This document shows, piece after piece, positions 16,027-24,562 of a stretch of DNA of 64,000 nucleotides. Positions within the stretch are counted from its first letter, which is position 1; the number at the start of each line of letters is the position of its first letter. This stretch comes from Paramicrobacterium agarici (GTDB taxonomy: Bacteria; Actinomycetota; Actinomycetes; Actinomycetales; Microbacteriaceae). A program made the translations under genes and the position numbers. Location: NCBI RefSeq assembly GCF_002563955.1, contig NZ_PDJE01000001.1, forward strand, positions 744,001 through 808,000. Direction: 5' to 3'. Under the pieces are notes generated by a model. It saw only the letters and a program-made list of their open reading frames with translations. It had not been told where the DNA came from and did no database searches.

Positions 16027-17007
16027 ATGCCACGCCCCGTCTACTTCGATTGCGACACCGGCATCGACGACTCCATGGCGCTCGCCTACCTGCTGGCATC
16101 GCCGGAGATCGAGCTCGTGGGAATCGGCGCCGTGCACGGCAACGTGAGCGCCACCCAGGGGGGGCGCAACACGCTGCAGCTGCTGCAGCTGGCTGGTCGT
16201 CGTGACGTGCCGGTGGCGATCGGGCGCAACGATCCGCTTGTCGGTGAGTTCGACGGGGGCGCGCCGCATGTGCACGGCCGAAACGGCATCGGCGAGATTG
16301 AGATTCCCGAGACCGACATGACACCGGTGAACGAGGATGCTGCCGACATGCTGCTGCGCTTGTCGCACGAGCACGCCGGCGCCCTCGAGGTTGTCGCGGT
16401 CGGACCGCTCACGAATCTTGCCGTTGCCCTGCAGCGAGATCCGTCGCTCGCTGAGCGCATTGCGCAGGTAACGGCGATGGGCGGGGCAGCTCTGGTTCCC
16501 GGCAACATTACGAGCGTCGCCGAAGCGAACATCGGCCACGACCCGGAGGCGGCGCAGGCTGTGGTGTCCGCGTCGTGGTCCGTGACGCTTGTTCCGCTCG
16601 ACACGACGCTCGAGAACGTGCTTGAGGAGGCCGATCGCCTGCGGCTCTGCGCAGCCGAGCATCCGCTTGCCCGAGCCGTGGGCGAGATGCTCGACTACTA
16701 CTTCGATTTCTACGTCGCCGAGTACGGTCGTCGGTGCAGTGCCATGCACGATCCGCTCGCGGCGGCGATCGCGGTGGGTGGGATGCTGCCGCGCGTTGCT
16801 CCGGCAGTGCCCGTCGAGGTGGATGTCACCGACGGCCCCGGGCGCGGCCAGACCGTGTGTGATCTGCGCGGTCAGCGGCAGGGCCCGGTGGATCACCCGG
16901 GGGCGAATGTGCGTGTCGTCCTCGAGACGGAGGGGCAGTTGGCGCCGCAGCTGCTCGAGCGTCTGCTGGCAATGCCGGTGCCGGCAGCGGCCGACAGGGT
17001 CGCGTAG
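16027..17007 (+). CDS. Nucleoside hydrolase (IunH/RihA-C family)
   Basis: A 326-residue nucleoside hydrolase that splits N-ribosides to base and ribose. The Ca2+-binding signature DCDTGIDDSMA (residues 8-18), the region TAMGGAALVPGNITSVAEANIGHDPEAA with the conserved N-x10-D, and MHDPLAAA near the C-terminus are all in place. Together with the MFS carrier and the divergent ribokinase it makes a short route: uptake, cleavage, phosphorylation of ribose. It follows the MFS gene by 45 bp and ends at a convergent terminator. Confidence 0.92.
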   Translation: MPRPVYFDCDTGIDDSMALAYLLASPEIELVGIGAVHGNVSATQGGRNTLQLLQLAGRRDVPVAIGRNDPLVGEFDGGAPHVHGRNGIGEIEIPETDMTPVNEDAADMLLRLSHEHAGALEVVAVGPLTNLAVALQRDPSLAERIAQVTAMGGAALVPGNITSVAEANIGHDPEAAQAVVSASWSVTLVPLDTTLENVLEEADRLRLCAAEHPLARAVGEMLDYYFDFYVAEYGRRCSAMHDPLAAAIAVGGMLPRVAPAVPVEVDVTDGPGRGQTVCDLRGQRQGPVDHPGANVRVVLETEGQLAPQLLERLLAMPVPAAADRVA

Positions 17008-17020
17008 CCCCACGCCCGTA

Positions 17021-17039
17021 CGCCGGAGCGCATCCGGCG
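17021..17039. terminator. Hairpin between convergent nucleoside hydrolase and WYL regulator genes
   Basis: CGCCGGA (17021-17027) and TCCGGCG (17033-17039) form a perfect 7-bp stem with a 5-base loop in the 45-bp convergent intergenic region. The position fits a bidirectional terminator; there is no T run. Confidence 0.5.
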
Positions 17040-17052
17040 ATCGACAGAAGGC

Positions 17053-18012
17053 TCACCCCGCAGCTGCTTGGGAGAACCTCTCGGCCAGCACGGAGAACGC
17101 ATGGGCGAGTTCGGTGGGTTCGGCCGACTCGATCGGCACGTCAAAGCGGCCCATGGATGCTGCAAGAGCGCTCCATGACCACGACCCAGCCGTGAGGCGG
17201 CAGCGTCGCGCGCCGAGCTCCTCAACCGTTCCGTCCCCGACGAAGGGAGCGATTTCGGCCGCCGGGCTGTCGAGCACGACGGATCCCGTGCAGGGCCATG
17301 CATCAATGTGCTCGGAGCCTTTCAACCGAGCGGACACGAATGTCGAAACATCGCCGCCCGGCACGTCCCGCGGGATGAAGGGGAGCCGAGTCGGAAGGCG
17401 CGGCTGCATGCGGTCGACGCGAAAGATGCGCCAGTCATCCTTATCGAGATCCCACGCTGCGAGAAACCAGCGACCGGCCTGTGCGACCAAGCCGTGCGGC
17501 TCAACGCGGCGAGCTGGCCCGTCGCGCCCGGCGTAGTCAAAACGCAGCACCTCGCGATCGTGAGCCGCCGCTCCGACGACGGCGAGAGTCGAGGGATCGA
17601 CCGTTGGTGGCGGGCGATCGCCTGATCGGGGGATCGCGTCGACCGTCAGCTGGTCGACGCGATGACGCAGTCGCGATGGCAGTACCTGACGCACGGTCGC
17701 GAGTGCTCGCGCCGACGCTTCGCTCAGTGCCGACCCTGAACCCGAAGCGGTTTGCAACGCAGCCGACAAGGCGACGGCCTGTTCGTCATCGAGCAGGAGA
17801 GGCGGCAGTACGGCGCCGGGCTCGAGCCGGTATCCGCCGTCCGGTCCCATGACCGTCGTTATCCGGTAGCCCAGTTCGCGCAGGCGGTCCACGTCGCGTC
17901 GCAGAGTGCGGTCACTCGCTCCCAGCCGCTCGCTCAGTGCGGCAGCAGCCCAGGTTCCTCCTGTCTGCATCACCGAAAGCAGATTCAGCAGGCGGGCGGT
18001 GGGCGTCGACAT
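17053..18012 (-). CDS. WYL-domain transcriptional regulator
   Basis: A 319-residue regulator with an N-terminal HTH_11 (residues 5-55; RLGASDRTLRRDVDRLRELG) and a WYL domain from about 140 (VLRFDYAGRDGPARRVEPHGLV, then GRWFLAAWDLDKDDWRIFRVDRM). The canonical W-Y-L appears as W-F-L. WYL domains bind ligands, sometimes nucleic acids. It is divergent from the PhnB-like gene, a very common pairing in actinomycetes, and a spaced inverted repeat lies between the two. Confidence 0.9.
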   Translation of the reverse strand: MSTPTARLLNLLSVMQTGGTWAAAALSERLGASDRTLRRDVDRLRELGYRITTVMGPDGGYRLEPGAVLPPLLLDDEQAVALSAALQTASGSGSALSEASARALATVRQVLPSRLRHRVDQLTVDAIPRSGDRPPPTVDPSTLAVVGAAAHDREVLRFDYAGRDGPARRVEPHGLVAQAGRWFLAAWDLDKDDWRIFRVDRMQPRLPTRLPFIPRDVPGGDVSTFVSARLKGSEHIDAWPCTGSVVLDSPAAEIAPFVGDGTVEELGARRCRLTAGSWSWSALAASMGRFDVPIESAEPTELAHAFSVLAERFSQAAAG

Positions 18013-18017
18013 AGTCG

Positions 18018-18061
18018 CAACAGTAACTGAAGTAGTGGACGGAAACTGACCGCAACTGTTG
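18018..18061. promoter_or_regulatory. Spaced inverted repeat in the WYL/PhnB divergent region
   Basis: CAACAGT (18018-18024) and ACTGTTG (18055-18061) are exact inverse copies separated by 30 bp, with additional AACTG copies between them. Candidate site for the WYL regulator; 7-bp arms with wide spacing give only moderate support. Confidence 0.35.
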
Positions 18062-18121
18062 AGACGATCGTGGCGTCGCCGAAAAGCGGCGTCGAATTCA
18101 TCTCACCATCAGGAGAACCTC

Positions 18122-18547
18122 ATGTCTGTCAACGTCACCCCTCACCTCAACTTCCGCGGCCAGGCTCGCGCGGCGCTCGAGTTCTACCAGACTGTCTTTG
18201 GAGGGTCGCTCGCGACAATCACTTACGCCGACGCGCACAACGTCACGGCGCCAGACGAAGCCGACCAGATCATGTGGGGGCAGGTCGAATCTGACGCCGG
18301 AGTCCGGATCATGGCCTACGACGTGCCGGGCCACACGGCATACGAGCCTGGCATCATCCCGCTCTTCGTCTCTGTGAGGGGAACGGATGCTGACGAGATC
18401 ACGGCCTACTGGAACAAGCTTGCCGACGGCGCGACGGTCCTAGCTCCCCTCGCTCCCGCGCAGTGGGCTCCGCTCTATGGCATGCTCACCGATCGCTTTG
18501 GCGTGACGTGGGTGCTCGACGTGCAGGCCGAATGGGATGCTGCCTGA
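18122..18547 (+). CDS. PhnB-like VOC-fold protein
   Basis: A 141-residue vicinal-oxygen-chelate fold protein of the PhnB/3-demethylubiquinone group. Typical segments are VTPHLNFRGQARAALEFYQ, the middle VRIMAYDVPG and the C-terminal FGVTWVLDVQ. No enzymatic role is proven for this group. AGGAG lies 6 bp before the ATG, and a frame extension of 21 codons upstream is rejected. It is divergent from the WYL regulator. Confidence 0.88.
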   Translation: MSVNVTPHLNFRGQARAALEFYQTVFGGSLATITYADAHNVTAPDEADQIMWGQVESDAGVRIMAYDVPGHTAYEPGIIPLFVSVRGTDADEITAYWNKLADGATVLAPLAPAQWAPLYGMLTDRFGVTWVLDVQAEWDAA

Positions 18548-18733
18548 CGGCGACCTTCGTGGGGAGCGGTCGGCGTAGGGAGCTCGTCGGCCGCCGAACA
18601 CACGTCCCAGGTTTTAGTGCACCGCCGAGCACATCGGCCACAGAGGAGCTTCGCCCGCAGACGCCCACAGCCCCTCGTCTTGTCGACGATCCCCGCTGGC
18701 GGCTGAGTCAACTGTTCGCCCCCACCCAGGCGA

Positions 18734-19756
18734 TTAGAGCGGAGCAGGTGGTCTGCAACGAAGAACGATCGCATCTCCAGAGAGAGTCGCTGTCCCGCAG
18801 TCGTGGGGGATGGCTAATGTGTCTCCCTTTGCAAACTGTGAAGAGAAACCGTTGGCTGTTGTGATGCGTCCTGCGCCTTCCACGCAAATGAGCACGCTGA
18901 AGCCTGGCTCTAAGTTCTGCGGTACTCCGATTTCAAGTCGGTCGGCTCGAAAAAACCTGTCCGCGGTTGTCGGTAGACGGTCACGGCTTCCCGCTCTCAC
19001 CACAAGATGCCGGATGGCTGAACCGCTCCAACCACTCCCATCTACCGCTCGAAGAGCCGCGTCGAAGCCTAGTCCAAGATGACCGTCTCGGGGGCCGTCC
19101 AAGTCATAGCCGGTCCACTCGAGCAGGATCGACAAGTCTTCCGGCTCTTGAACTTCAATGAGGAAGACCTCTTGCCCAATGGCGTGCGGTATCCCGGGAG
19201 GTACGAATACGAAGTCACCGGCGCTGACCGTCAAACGGTGCATGGAGGCGAGCATCGAGCTGACGTTCTGCGTTTCAACCCAGCGCTGCAACTCGCTCGG
19301 TCGAACGTCACGACAGAAGCCGAGATGAATGTCTCCGCCCTCGAGGATGTACCAGGCTTCCGCCTTGCCGTGTCGCACGTTGAGGTTCTCCTGAGCGAAC
19401 TCCCGGTTGGGGTGAACGTGAACGGGGAGCCGCTGCCCGGCATCGAGAAGTTTGACGAGAAGCATGGTGTCGGCCCCATAGCTGCGAAGGTGCTGTTCGC
19501 CAAGCCAAGTCACCGCATGCTCTCGAATTTCGTCTCGCAGAAGTCGTCCGCTCGGCAGGACGGTCAGCCCCTTCTCGTGCTCGTTGAACAGCGCGGTAGT
19601 CGACGCTATCCAATCTTCAGGAGTTGCCGGAAGAGATTCTCCGATCGCCCGAAATCCCGCGATTTTGGCGCCGCCGCTGTAGAAGCGATTGGTGGGTTGA
19701 TTCGCGCCGAGAAAGACGGGCGTTCCAGTGGCGCTTGTTGAGTCAGCTGCTGTCAT
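18734..19756 (-). CDS. Class I mannose-6-phosphate isomerase-like cupin
   Basis: A 340-residue type I phosphomannose isomerase homologue. The metal site is suggested by LPVHVHPNREFAQENL and KAEAWYILEGG, and VFVPPGIPHAIG is the later conserved stretch. It presumably interconverts an aldose phosphate and a ketose phosphate. Its start overlaps the lacI stop by 4 bp (ATGA), so both are translated from one mRNA. It is the only enzyme in the LacI/ABC sugar locus, which suggests that the imported sugar or its phosphate needs only isomerisation to join central metabolism. Confidence 0.85.
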   Translation of the reverse strand: MTAADSTSATGTPVFLGANQPTNRFYSGGAKIAGFRAIGESLPATPEDWIASTTALFNEHEKGLTVLPSGRLLRDEIREHAVTWLGEQHLRSYGADTMLLVKLLDAGQRLPVHVHPNREFAQENLNVRHGKAEAWYILEGGDIHLGFCRDVRPSELQRWVETQNVSSMLASMHRLTVSAGDFVFVPPGIPHAIGQEVFLIEVQEPEDLSILLEWTGYDLDGPRDGHLGLGFDAALRAVDGSGWSGSAIRHLVVRAGSRDRLPTTADRFFRADRLEIGVPQNLEPGFSVLICVEGAGRITTANGFSSQFAKGDTLAIPHDCGTATLSGDAIVLRCRPPAPL

Positions 19757-20760
19757 TTCGCTACGCCTCTCTTCTCGATCTGCGTTGGCAACACGATCGA
19801 TTGTGGCTCGTGCTGATCGCCGGATATTCGACGGAACAACAGTTCCGCGCCCAAACGACCGATCGAGTGCTTGTCGTATTTCACGATCGAGAATCTTCGC
19901 GGCATCAGATCCGAGAGCTCGAAGTCGTCAAAAGTAACGAGCGGGTCGATTCGCTCATGAACCCAGAGCGCACGAAGTGCACCGATGCCTGAACGGTTAT
20001 TGCCGCAGAAGTACGCCGTGGGCGGGCTTTCGAGAGCTAACATCGACGACGTTGCCGAAAACGCAGAATCCGGCGTCGAGAGGTTAGTTACGATGAGGCG
20101 TCCGTCATGGTCGACTCCTGCTTGAGCAAAAGCTTCTCTGAAGCCAGCAAGCCGTTCCCGCATGGTCGGCATGTTGAGAGTGTCGAAGAGCCCGGCAATT
20201 CTGACATGACCGTCATTGATCAACGTAGTTACGGCGTCGCGAGCACCATTCGCATTGTCGATGACGACGCTGTCCGCATTTATGCCCTCGGGCCTGCGGT
20301 CTAGGTAGACGACGGGAATGTGCGGATCAATTTCTCGCGCCAGCGCTGCATGGTCGCCACTGGTTGGAACGATGAGGAGTCCATCGAGCCGGCGGCTCAC
20401 GAGGTCTCTCACCACAGCAAGTTCGTCCGCTGTGTTTTCGCCCGCGTGCGCCGTGATGAGCTGCGCGCCGTGGGCGCGGGCGACGTCCGCGACCGCCGAG
20501 GCGATTGTCGCGTAGAAGTCATTGCTGAGGTCTTTGATCAGCAGGCCTATCGTGCGGAATGAGGCTCCGGTCCTTAGCGCAAATGCCGCTGGGTTTGCCC
20601 GATAGGAGAGTTCTGCGGCTGCGGCCCGAACGCGCGCCGCGAGGTCTGGATTTACGGTCATCACGCCATTGACAACACGGGACACCGTCTTGATGCTGAC
20701 CCCCGCCCGCGATGCGACGTCTCCGATGGTGGCCCGCTTGGGCGAATGTTTCGACTCCAT
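19753..20760 (-). CDS. LacI family repressor of the ribose-type ABC locus
   Basis: A 335-residue LacI-type regulator: HTH ATIGDVASRAGVSIKTVSRVVNG (residues 10-32) and a periplasmic-binding-protein-like sensor. AGAGGAAA precedes the ATG. It is transcribed together with the isomerase gene and divergent from the binding protein-ATPase-permease genes. Two sites built on TAGACAACG flank the divergent promoters and are its likely operators, so the system should be induced by the imported sugar. Confidence 0.93.
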   Translation of the reverse strand: MESKHSPKRATIGDVASRAGVSIKTVSRVVNGVMTVNPDLAARVRAAAAELSYRANPAAFALRTGASFRTIGLLIKDLSNDFYATIASAVADVARAHGAQLITAHAGENTADELAVVRDLVSRRLDGLLIVPTSGDHAALAREIDPHIPVVYLDRRPEGINADSVVIDNANGARDAVTTLINDGHVRIAGLFDTLNMPTMRERLAGFREAFAQAGVDHDGRLIVTNLSTPDSAFSATSSMLALESPPTAYFCGNNRSGIGALRALWVHERIDPLVTFDDFELSDLMPRRFSIVKYDKHSIGRLGAELLFRRISGDQHEPQSIVLPTQIEKRGVAK

Positions 20761-20770
20761 AAATTTCCTC

Positions 20771-20784
20771 TAGACAACGATGTC
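20771..20784. promoter_or_regulatory. LacI operator, gene-proximal copy
   Basis: TAGACAACGATGTC is a partial copy of the perfect palindrome at 20838-20853, matching its first 14 bases at 13 positions. It lies only 11 bp upstream of the lacI start codon and would allow autoregulation or looping. Confidence 0.6.
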
Positions 20785-20837
20785 CCGGCGACTATAGTTT
20801 GTTCGAACGGCAACGTTCGGGCTTACTGGAGTCTATC

Positions 20838-20853
20838 TAGACAACGTTGTCTA
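20838..20853. promoter_or_regulatory. LacI operator, perfect 16-bp palindrome
   Basis: TAGACAACGTTGTCTA is fully symmetric with the central CG typical of LacI-family sites. It lies 33 bp upstream of the binding protein start codon, where it would overlap the promoter of the ABC operon. Confidence 0.8.
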
Positions 20854-20885
20854 CATAACAGTAATTGCTTTACGAGGGAGTGAGC

Positions 20886-21845
20886 ATGAAGACAACTGCG
20901 AAGAGGTCGCTGGTGCTGGTGGGCGCACTCTCCGTCGCGGCGATGTCGCTGACGGGCTGCACCAACGATCTGGACGCCGGTGGCGACACCGATGGAAAAA
21001 TTGAGTCAGTAGCGCTTATGGTCCAGGACCTCAGCAACCCGTTCTTCGCCTCCATGAACAATGGGGTCAAGGCCGCGGCCGAGGAACTTGGAGCGACCTA
21101 CACCGCTCAGGACGGTCGCCAAGACCTCGCGGCGCAGAACGAGCAGATTGACGCGTTCATTCAGCAGGGTCTCGACGTCTTGCTCCTTAACGCCGTCGAT
21201 TCCGAAGGAATTGGGCCTGCTGTTGAACGAGCGATAGATGCTGGCATTACGGTCGTCGCTGTAGACGTCGGAGCGAAAGGTGCACAGGCAACCGTCACAA
21301 CCGACAATGTCCAGGCAGGTGAACTCTCGTGCCAGGCGCTCGTTGACGAGATCGGCGGATCTGGCGACATCCTCATCGTCGACGGAACGCCCATCACGTC
21401 TATCCAGGATCGGATGGAAGGATGCCAGAACATCCTCGACGAGAACCCCGACGTCAACGTTGTCGCGACTCAAAACGGTGACAACGGCCGTGAGAAGGCC
21501 CTGACCCTGACGACCGATATGCTGACTGCCCATCCAGATGTCGTCGGCATTTTCGCTGTCAATGACCCAACTGCGCTCGGCGCCGTGCTTGCAGCTCAGC
21601 AGGCGGGTAAGACAGACATCGTGGTCACCGGCGTCGATGGATCACCCGAAGCCGTTGCAGAGATGAGCAAAGAAGACAGCCAGTTCGTCGCGACCGCCGC
21701 TCAAGACCCGTACTTGCTCGGTACCACAGGGCTCGATATGGCGGTGAAGTTACGTAAGGGCGAGAAGCTCGACGACGACCTCGTGCTCGTTCCGAGTTCC
21801 ATCGTGACTCGCGAAAACCTCGACGAGTACGACGGCTGGAAGTAG
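20886..21845 (+). CDS. Ribose-type sugar ABC transporter, substrate-binding lipoprotein
   Basis: A 319-residue RbsB-like binding protein. Signal peptide and lipobox SLTGC are at residues about 20-26, followed by SVALMVQDLSNPFFASMNNGV, IDAFIQQGLDVLLLNAVDSEG and VVTGVDGSPEAVAEM, all typical of the Peripla_BP_4 fold. GAGGGAG precedes the ATG. It is the first gene of the LacI-controlled operon. A strong hairpin follows, which probably raises the amount of this protein relative to the membrane components. The ligand is likely a pentose or hexose. Confidence 0.92.
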   Translation: MKTTAKRSLVLVGALSVAAMSLTGCTNDLDAGGDTDGKIESVALMVQDLSNPFFASMNNGVKAAAEELGATYTAQDGRQDLAAQNEQIDAFIQQGLDVLLLNAVDSEGIGPAVERAIDAGITVVAVDVGAKGAQATVTTDNVQAGELSCQALVDEIGGSGDILIVDGTPITSIQDRMEGCQNILDENPDVNVVATQNGDNGREKALTLTTDMLTAHPDVVGIFAVNDPTALGAVLAAQQAGKTDIVVTGVDGSPEAVAEMSKEDSQFVATAAQDPYLLGTTGLDMAVKLRKGEKLDDDLVLVPSSIVTRENLDEYDGWK

Positions 21846-21852
21846 CGGCGTT

Positions 21853-21878
21853 TGGCCCCGGCGTCACGGCCGGGGCCA
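21853..21878 (+). terminator. Intercistronic hairpin after the binding protein gene
   Basis: TGGCCCCGGC (21853-21862) and GCCGGGGCCA (21869-21878) pair perfectly over 10 bp with loop GTCACG, directly behind the stop codon. No T run follows, so partial termination or 3' end protection of the binding protein mRNA is more likely than full termination. Confidence 0.65.
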
Positions 21879-21911
21879 TCGCGCGGCAGGACTATGACGA
21901 CGGAGCACAAC

Positions 21912-23450
21912 ATGAGCCAACCGCTACTGACGATGTCAGGAATATCCAAGCGATTCGGCGGCGCCGTTGCTCTAGATGACGTACACCTCGATCTGTATCC
22001 CGGGGAAGTGCACGCACTGATGGGGGAGAACGGGGCGGGCAAGTCGACTCTGATGAAGATTCTCTCCGGTGTCTATGTACAAGACTCAGGCACAGTCACC
22101 CTCAACGGGGAGGTCATCAACTTTCAGAATCCGCGCGATGCATTGACCAAGGGCATCGCAATCATTCACCAGGAGCTCAATACGGTCGGTGACATGACCG
22201 TCGCCGAAAACCTTGCGCTCGGTCAGGAGCCAAGAAAGTTGGGCGCCGTACTTGATCGCAAAGCGCTAAAACGGTCCGCGCGAGCGAAGCTGGCGAGAAT
22301 CGGCGTCGACATCTCCGTCGACCAGCCGCTGAACCGTCTGAGTATCGGTATGCAACAGATGGTAGAGATCGCTCGCGCTATTGCTGAACAAGCAAAGGTC
22401 CTTGTGCTCGATGAGCCGACGGCTGCGTTATCGCGAAGTGAAGCGCAACGTCTGTTCGCGCTCGTCGGCGAGATGCGAAATGAAGGCATAGCGCTTGCGT
22501 ACATCAGTCACCGCATGGAGGAGGTCTGGCAGCTATCCGATCGAATCACCGTCCTTCGCGACGGCAAATGGGTGAGTTCCACCAAACGAGGTGAACTGAC
22601 GCCGGAGCAGGTGGTTCAGCGGATGGTTGGCAGAGACGTTCAGAACTTGTATGTTCACGAGAACCGCAATCCGGGAGACATTGTCCTAGATGTCGAAGCT
22701 CTCACAAACGGAAGGGGAATCGGTCCAGTCGATCTCACGGTTCGCGCCGGTGAGGTCGTCGGACTCGTCGGTCTGATCGGTGCAGGCCGAACCGAGATGT
22801 GTCGGCTGATTTTCGGCGCTGATCGAAATGCTGGAGGACGCATATCGGTTGATGGGCAACGCGTGAAAATTCGGAAGCCTATCGATGCGATCCGCCAGCG
22901 AATCGGCATGCTTCCCGAGAGTCGAAAGGAACAGGCTCTTTTTCTGGACCTTTCGATCAGAGACAATACGGCGATGAGCAGCCTCAAGCTGTTCACTTTT
23001 GCCGGAGTGCTCAAACTGCGAGCGCTGCGCAAGGCGGCGCAGAACGAGGTGAAGACGCTTCGCATCCGAAGCACCTCCGTCAGTCAACTTGTCTCTGGTC
23101 TTTCCGGAGGGAATCAACAGAAGGTCGCACTTTCGCGTTGGCTTCTCGTCAAACCTAAGGTGCTGATTCTCGATGAGCCGACCCGCGGAGTAGACATCGG
23201 CGCCAAGCAGGAGATCTACCGCATCATCAATGACCTCACACAGGAGGGGGTGGCGGTGCTGATGGTGTCCTCGGATCTCCCCGAAGCTTTGGGAATTAGC
23301 GATCGCGTACTCGTGTTTCGCGCTGGACGCGTTGTACGTGAGATGTCACGTGATGACGCAACCGAAGAGGCCGTGATGATGGCCGCCACAGGGCTCTCCG
23401 ACAATAGCCCCAGCACGTTGTCAAGCAACCAGTTAGAGGGAGACGCATAA
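21912..23450 (+). CDS. Sugar ABC transporter ATP-binding protein (RbsA-like, two NBDs)
   Basis: A 512-residue fused double ATPase. First domain: Walker A GENGAGKST (38-46), signature LSIGMQQMVEIARAI, Walker B VLVLDEPTAAL. Second domain: degenerate Walker A region GLIGAGRTEM, signature LSGGNQQKVALSRWL, Walker B VLILDEPTRGVD, as usual for RbsA/XylG. The ATG at 21912 has GGAG 7 bp upstream; the ATG at 21894 is an alternative. It energises import with the adjacent permease. Confidence 0.93.
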   Translation: MSQPLLTMSGISKRFGGAVALDDVHLDLYPGEVHALMGENGAGKSTLMKILSGVYVQDSGTVTLNGEVINFQNPRDALTKGIAIIHQELNTVGDMTVAENLALGQEPRKLGAVLDRKALKRSARAKLARIGVDISVDQPLNRLSIGMQQMVEIARAIAEQAKVLVLDEPTAALSRSEAQRLFALVGEMRNEGIALAYISHRMEEVWQLSDRITVLRDGKWVSSTKRGELTPEQVVQRMVGRDVQNLYVHENRNPGDIVLDVEALTNGRGIGPVDLTVRAGEVVGLVGLIGAGRTEMCRLIFGADRNAGGRISVDGQRVKIRKPIDAIRQRIGMLPESRKEQALFLDLSIRDNTAMSSLKLFTFAGVLKLRALRKAAQNEVKTLRIRSTSVSQLVSGLSGGNQQKVALSRWLLVKPKVLILDEPTRGVDIGAKQEIYRIINDLTQEGVAVLMVSSDLPEALGISDRVLVFRAGRVVREMSRDDATEEAVMMAATGLSDNSPSTLSSNQLEGDA

Positions 23451-24433
23451 TGTCGACGCCCGCGCAATTAGAAAAGACAGAGACTGAACCGCGCCGATTC
23501 GACCTGGCCTTGGCGTGGGAGCGATTCGGCATTCTCGCGGTCCTTGTGATTCTCGTCGTGTTGATGAGCGTAATCGCTCCAAACTTCCTCAGCCTGAACA
23601 ACGGTTTGAACGTGGCGCGGGCAGTGTCGATCAATGCGATTCTTGCTGCTGGTATGACGGTCGTTATCCTCACCGGCGGTATCGATCTTTCCGTAGGGTC
23701 GGCGGTTGCTCTTACAGGCGTCAGTGCTGTGCTGCTCTGGACCGCAGGCGCGCCTGCGATCGTCGCAGTTATCGGCGGCATCGTGGTCGGTGCGCTCACA
23801 GGATTGGTGAACGGCACGCTCATTGCTTATCTCGGATTGCCAGCATTCATCATCACGTTGGGTGCCCTAACGTACCTTCGCGGAATCTCCTATTCGCTGA
23901 CGAACGGTCGTCCCCTCATTGCGAGCGATCTCGGTTTCCGTGGGCTGGGGAACGGTGGAATAGCAGGTATCCCGACACCGGTCGTGATCATGGTGATCGT
24001 CTACGTTGTGCTTTGGTTTGTGCTTGAGCGCACGTCATTTGGCCGGCATGTGTACGCGATCGGCGGGAACGCTGAGGCCGCGCGCCTTGCAGGAATTAAC
24101 GTGAAGTGGACGCTTGTTCGGGTCTATCTCATCATGGGCGCTTGTGCCGGCCTCGCTGGTGTTATCTTCGCGGCCAGGGTCGAGAGTGGGCAGCCGAAAG
24201 CAGGCGAAGGTTACGAGCTTGATGCGATCGCCGCTGTCGTGCTTGGCGGAACAAGTCTGATGGGAGGTCGAGGCAGGATCGTCGGAACACTCATCGGCGC
24301 GCTGATCATTGGTGTCCTCAGCAACGGGCTCGTTCTCATGAACGTCCCCTTCTTCTATCAACTCGTCGTCAAGGGTGCCGTGATCGTCCTTGCCGTAGGC
24401 ATCGATGGTTTGAAGAACCTCAAGCGTGTGTAG
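23450..24433 (+). CDS. Sugar ABC transporter permease (RbsC-like)
   Basis: A 327-residue membrane protein with about 9-10 helices and the family segments TGGIDLSVGSAVALTG, LGLPAFIITLGALTYLRG and YAIGGNAEAARLAGI. The start codon shares one base with the ATPase stop (TAATG), indicating translational coupling. It is the last gene of the LacI-controlled operon. A single permease implies a homodimeric channel. Confidence 0.93.
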   Translation: MSTPAQLEKTETEPRRFDLALAWERFGILAVLVILVVLMSVIAPNFLSLNNGLNVARAVSINAILAAGMTVVILTGGIDLSVGSAVALTGVSAVLLWTAGAPAIVAVIGGIVVGALTGLVNGTLIAYLGLPAFIITLGALTYLRGISYSLTNGRPLIASDLGFRGLGNGGIAGIPTPVVIMVIVYVVLWFVLERTSFGRHVYAIGGNAEAARLAGINVKWTLVRVYLIMGACAGLAGVIFAARVESGQPKAGEGYELDAIAAVVLGGTSLMGGRGRIVGTLIGALIIGVLSNGLVLMNVPFFYQLVVKGAVIVLAVGIDGLKNLKRV

Positions 24434-24562
24434 CGACGCCCGGTGCTAGGGTGGCCCGCGTTTCGAAACCAGCGCTGTGTTTCGCCCCAAACCGGGGGTA
24501 AATATCGCTCGATAGCGCCCGTGCGGCGATTCGGGCACCTGCGGCTCTGCCAGATTTGAATC

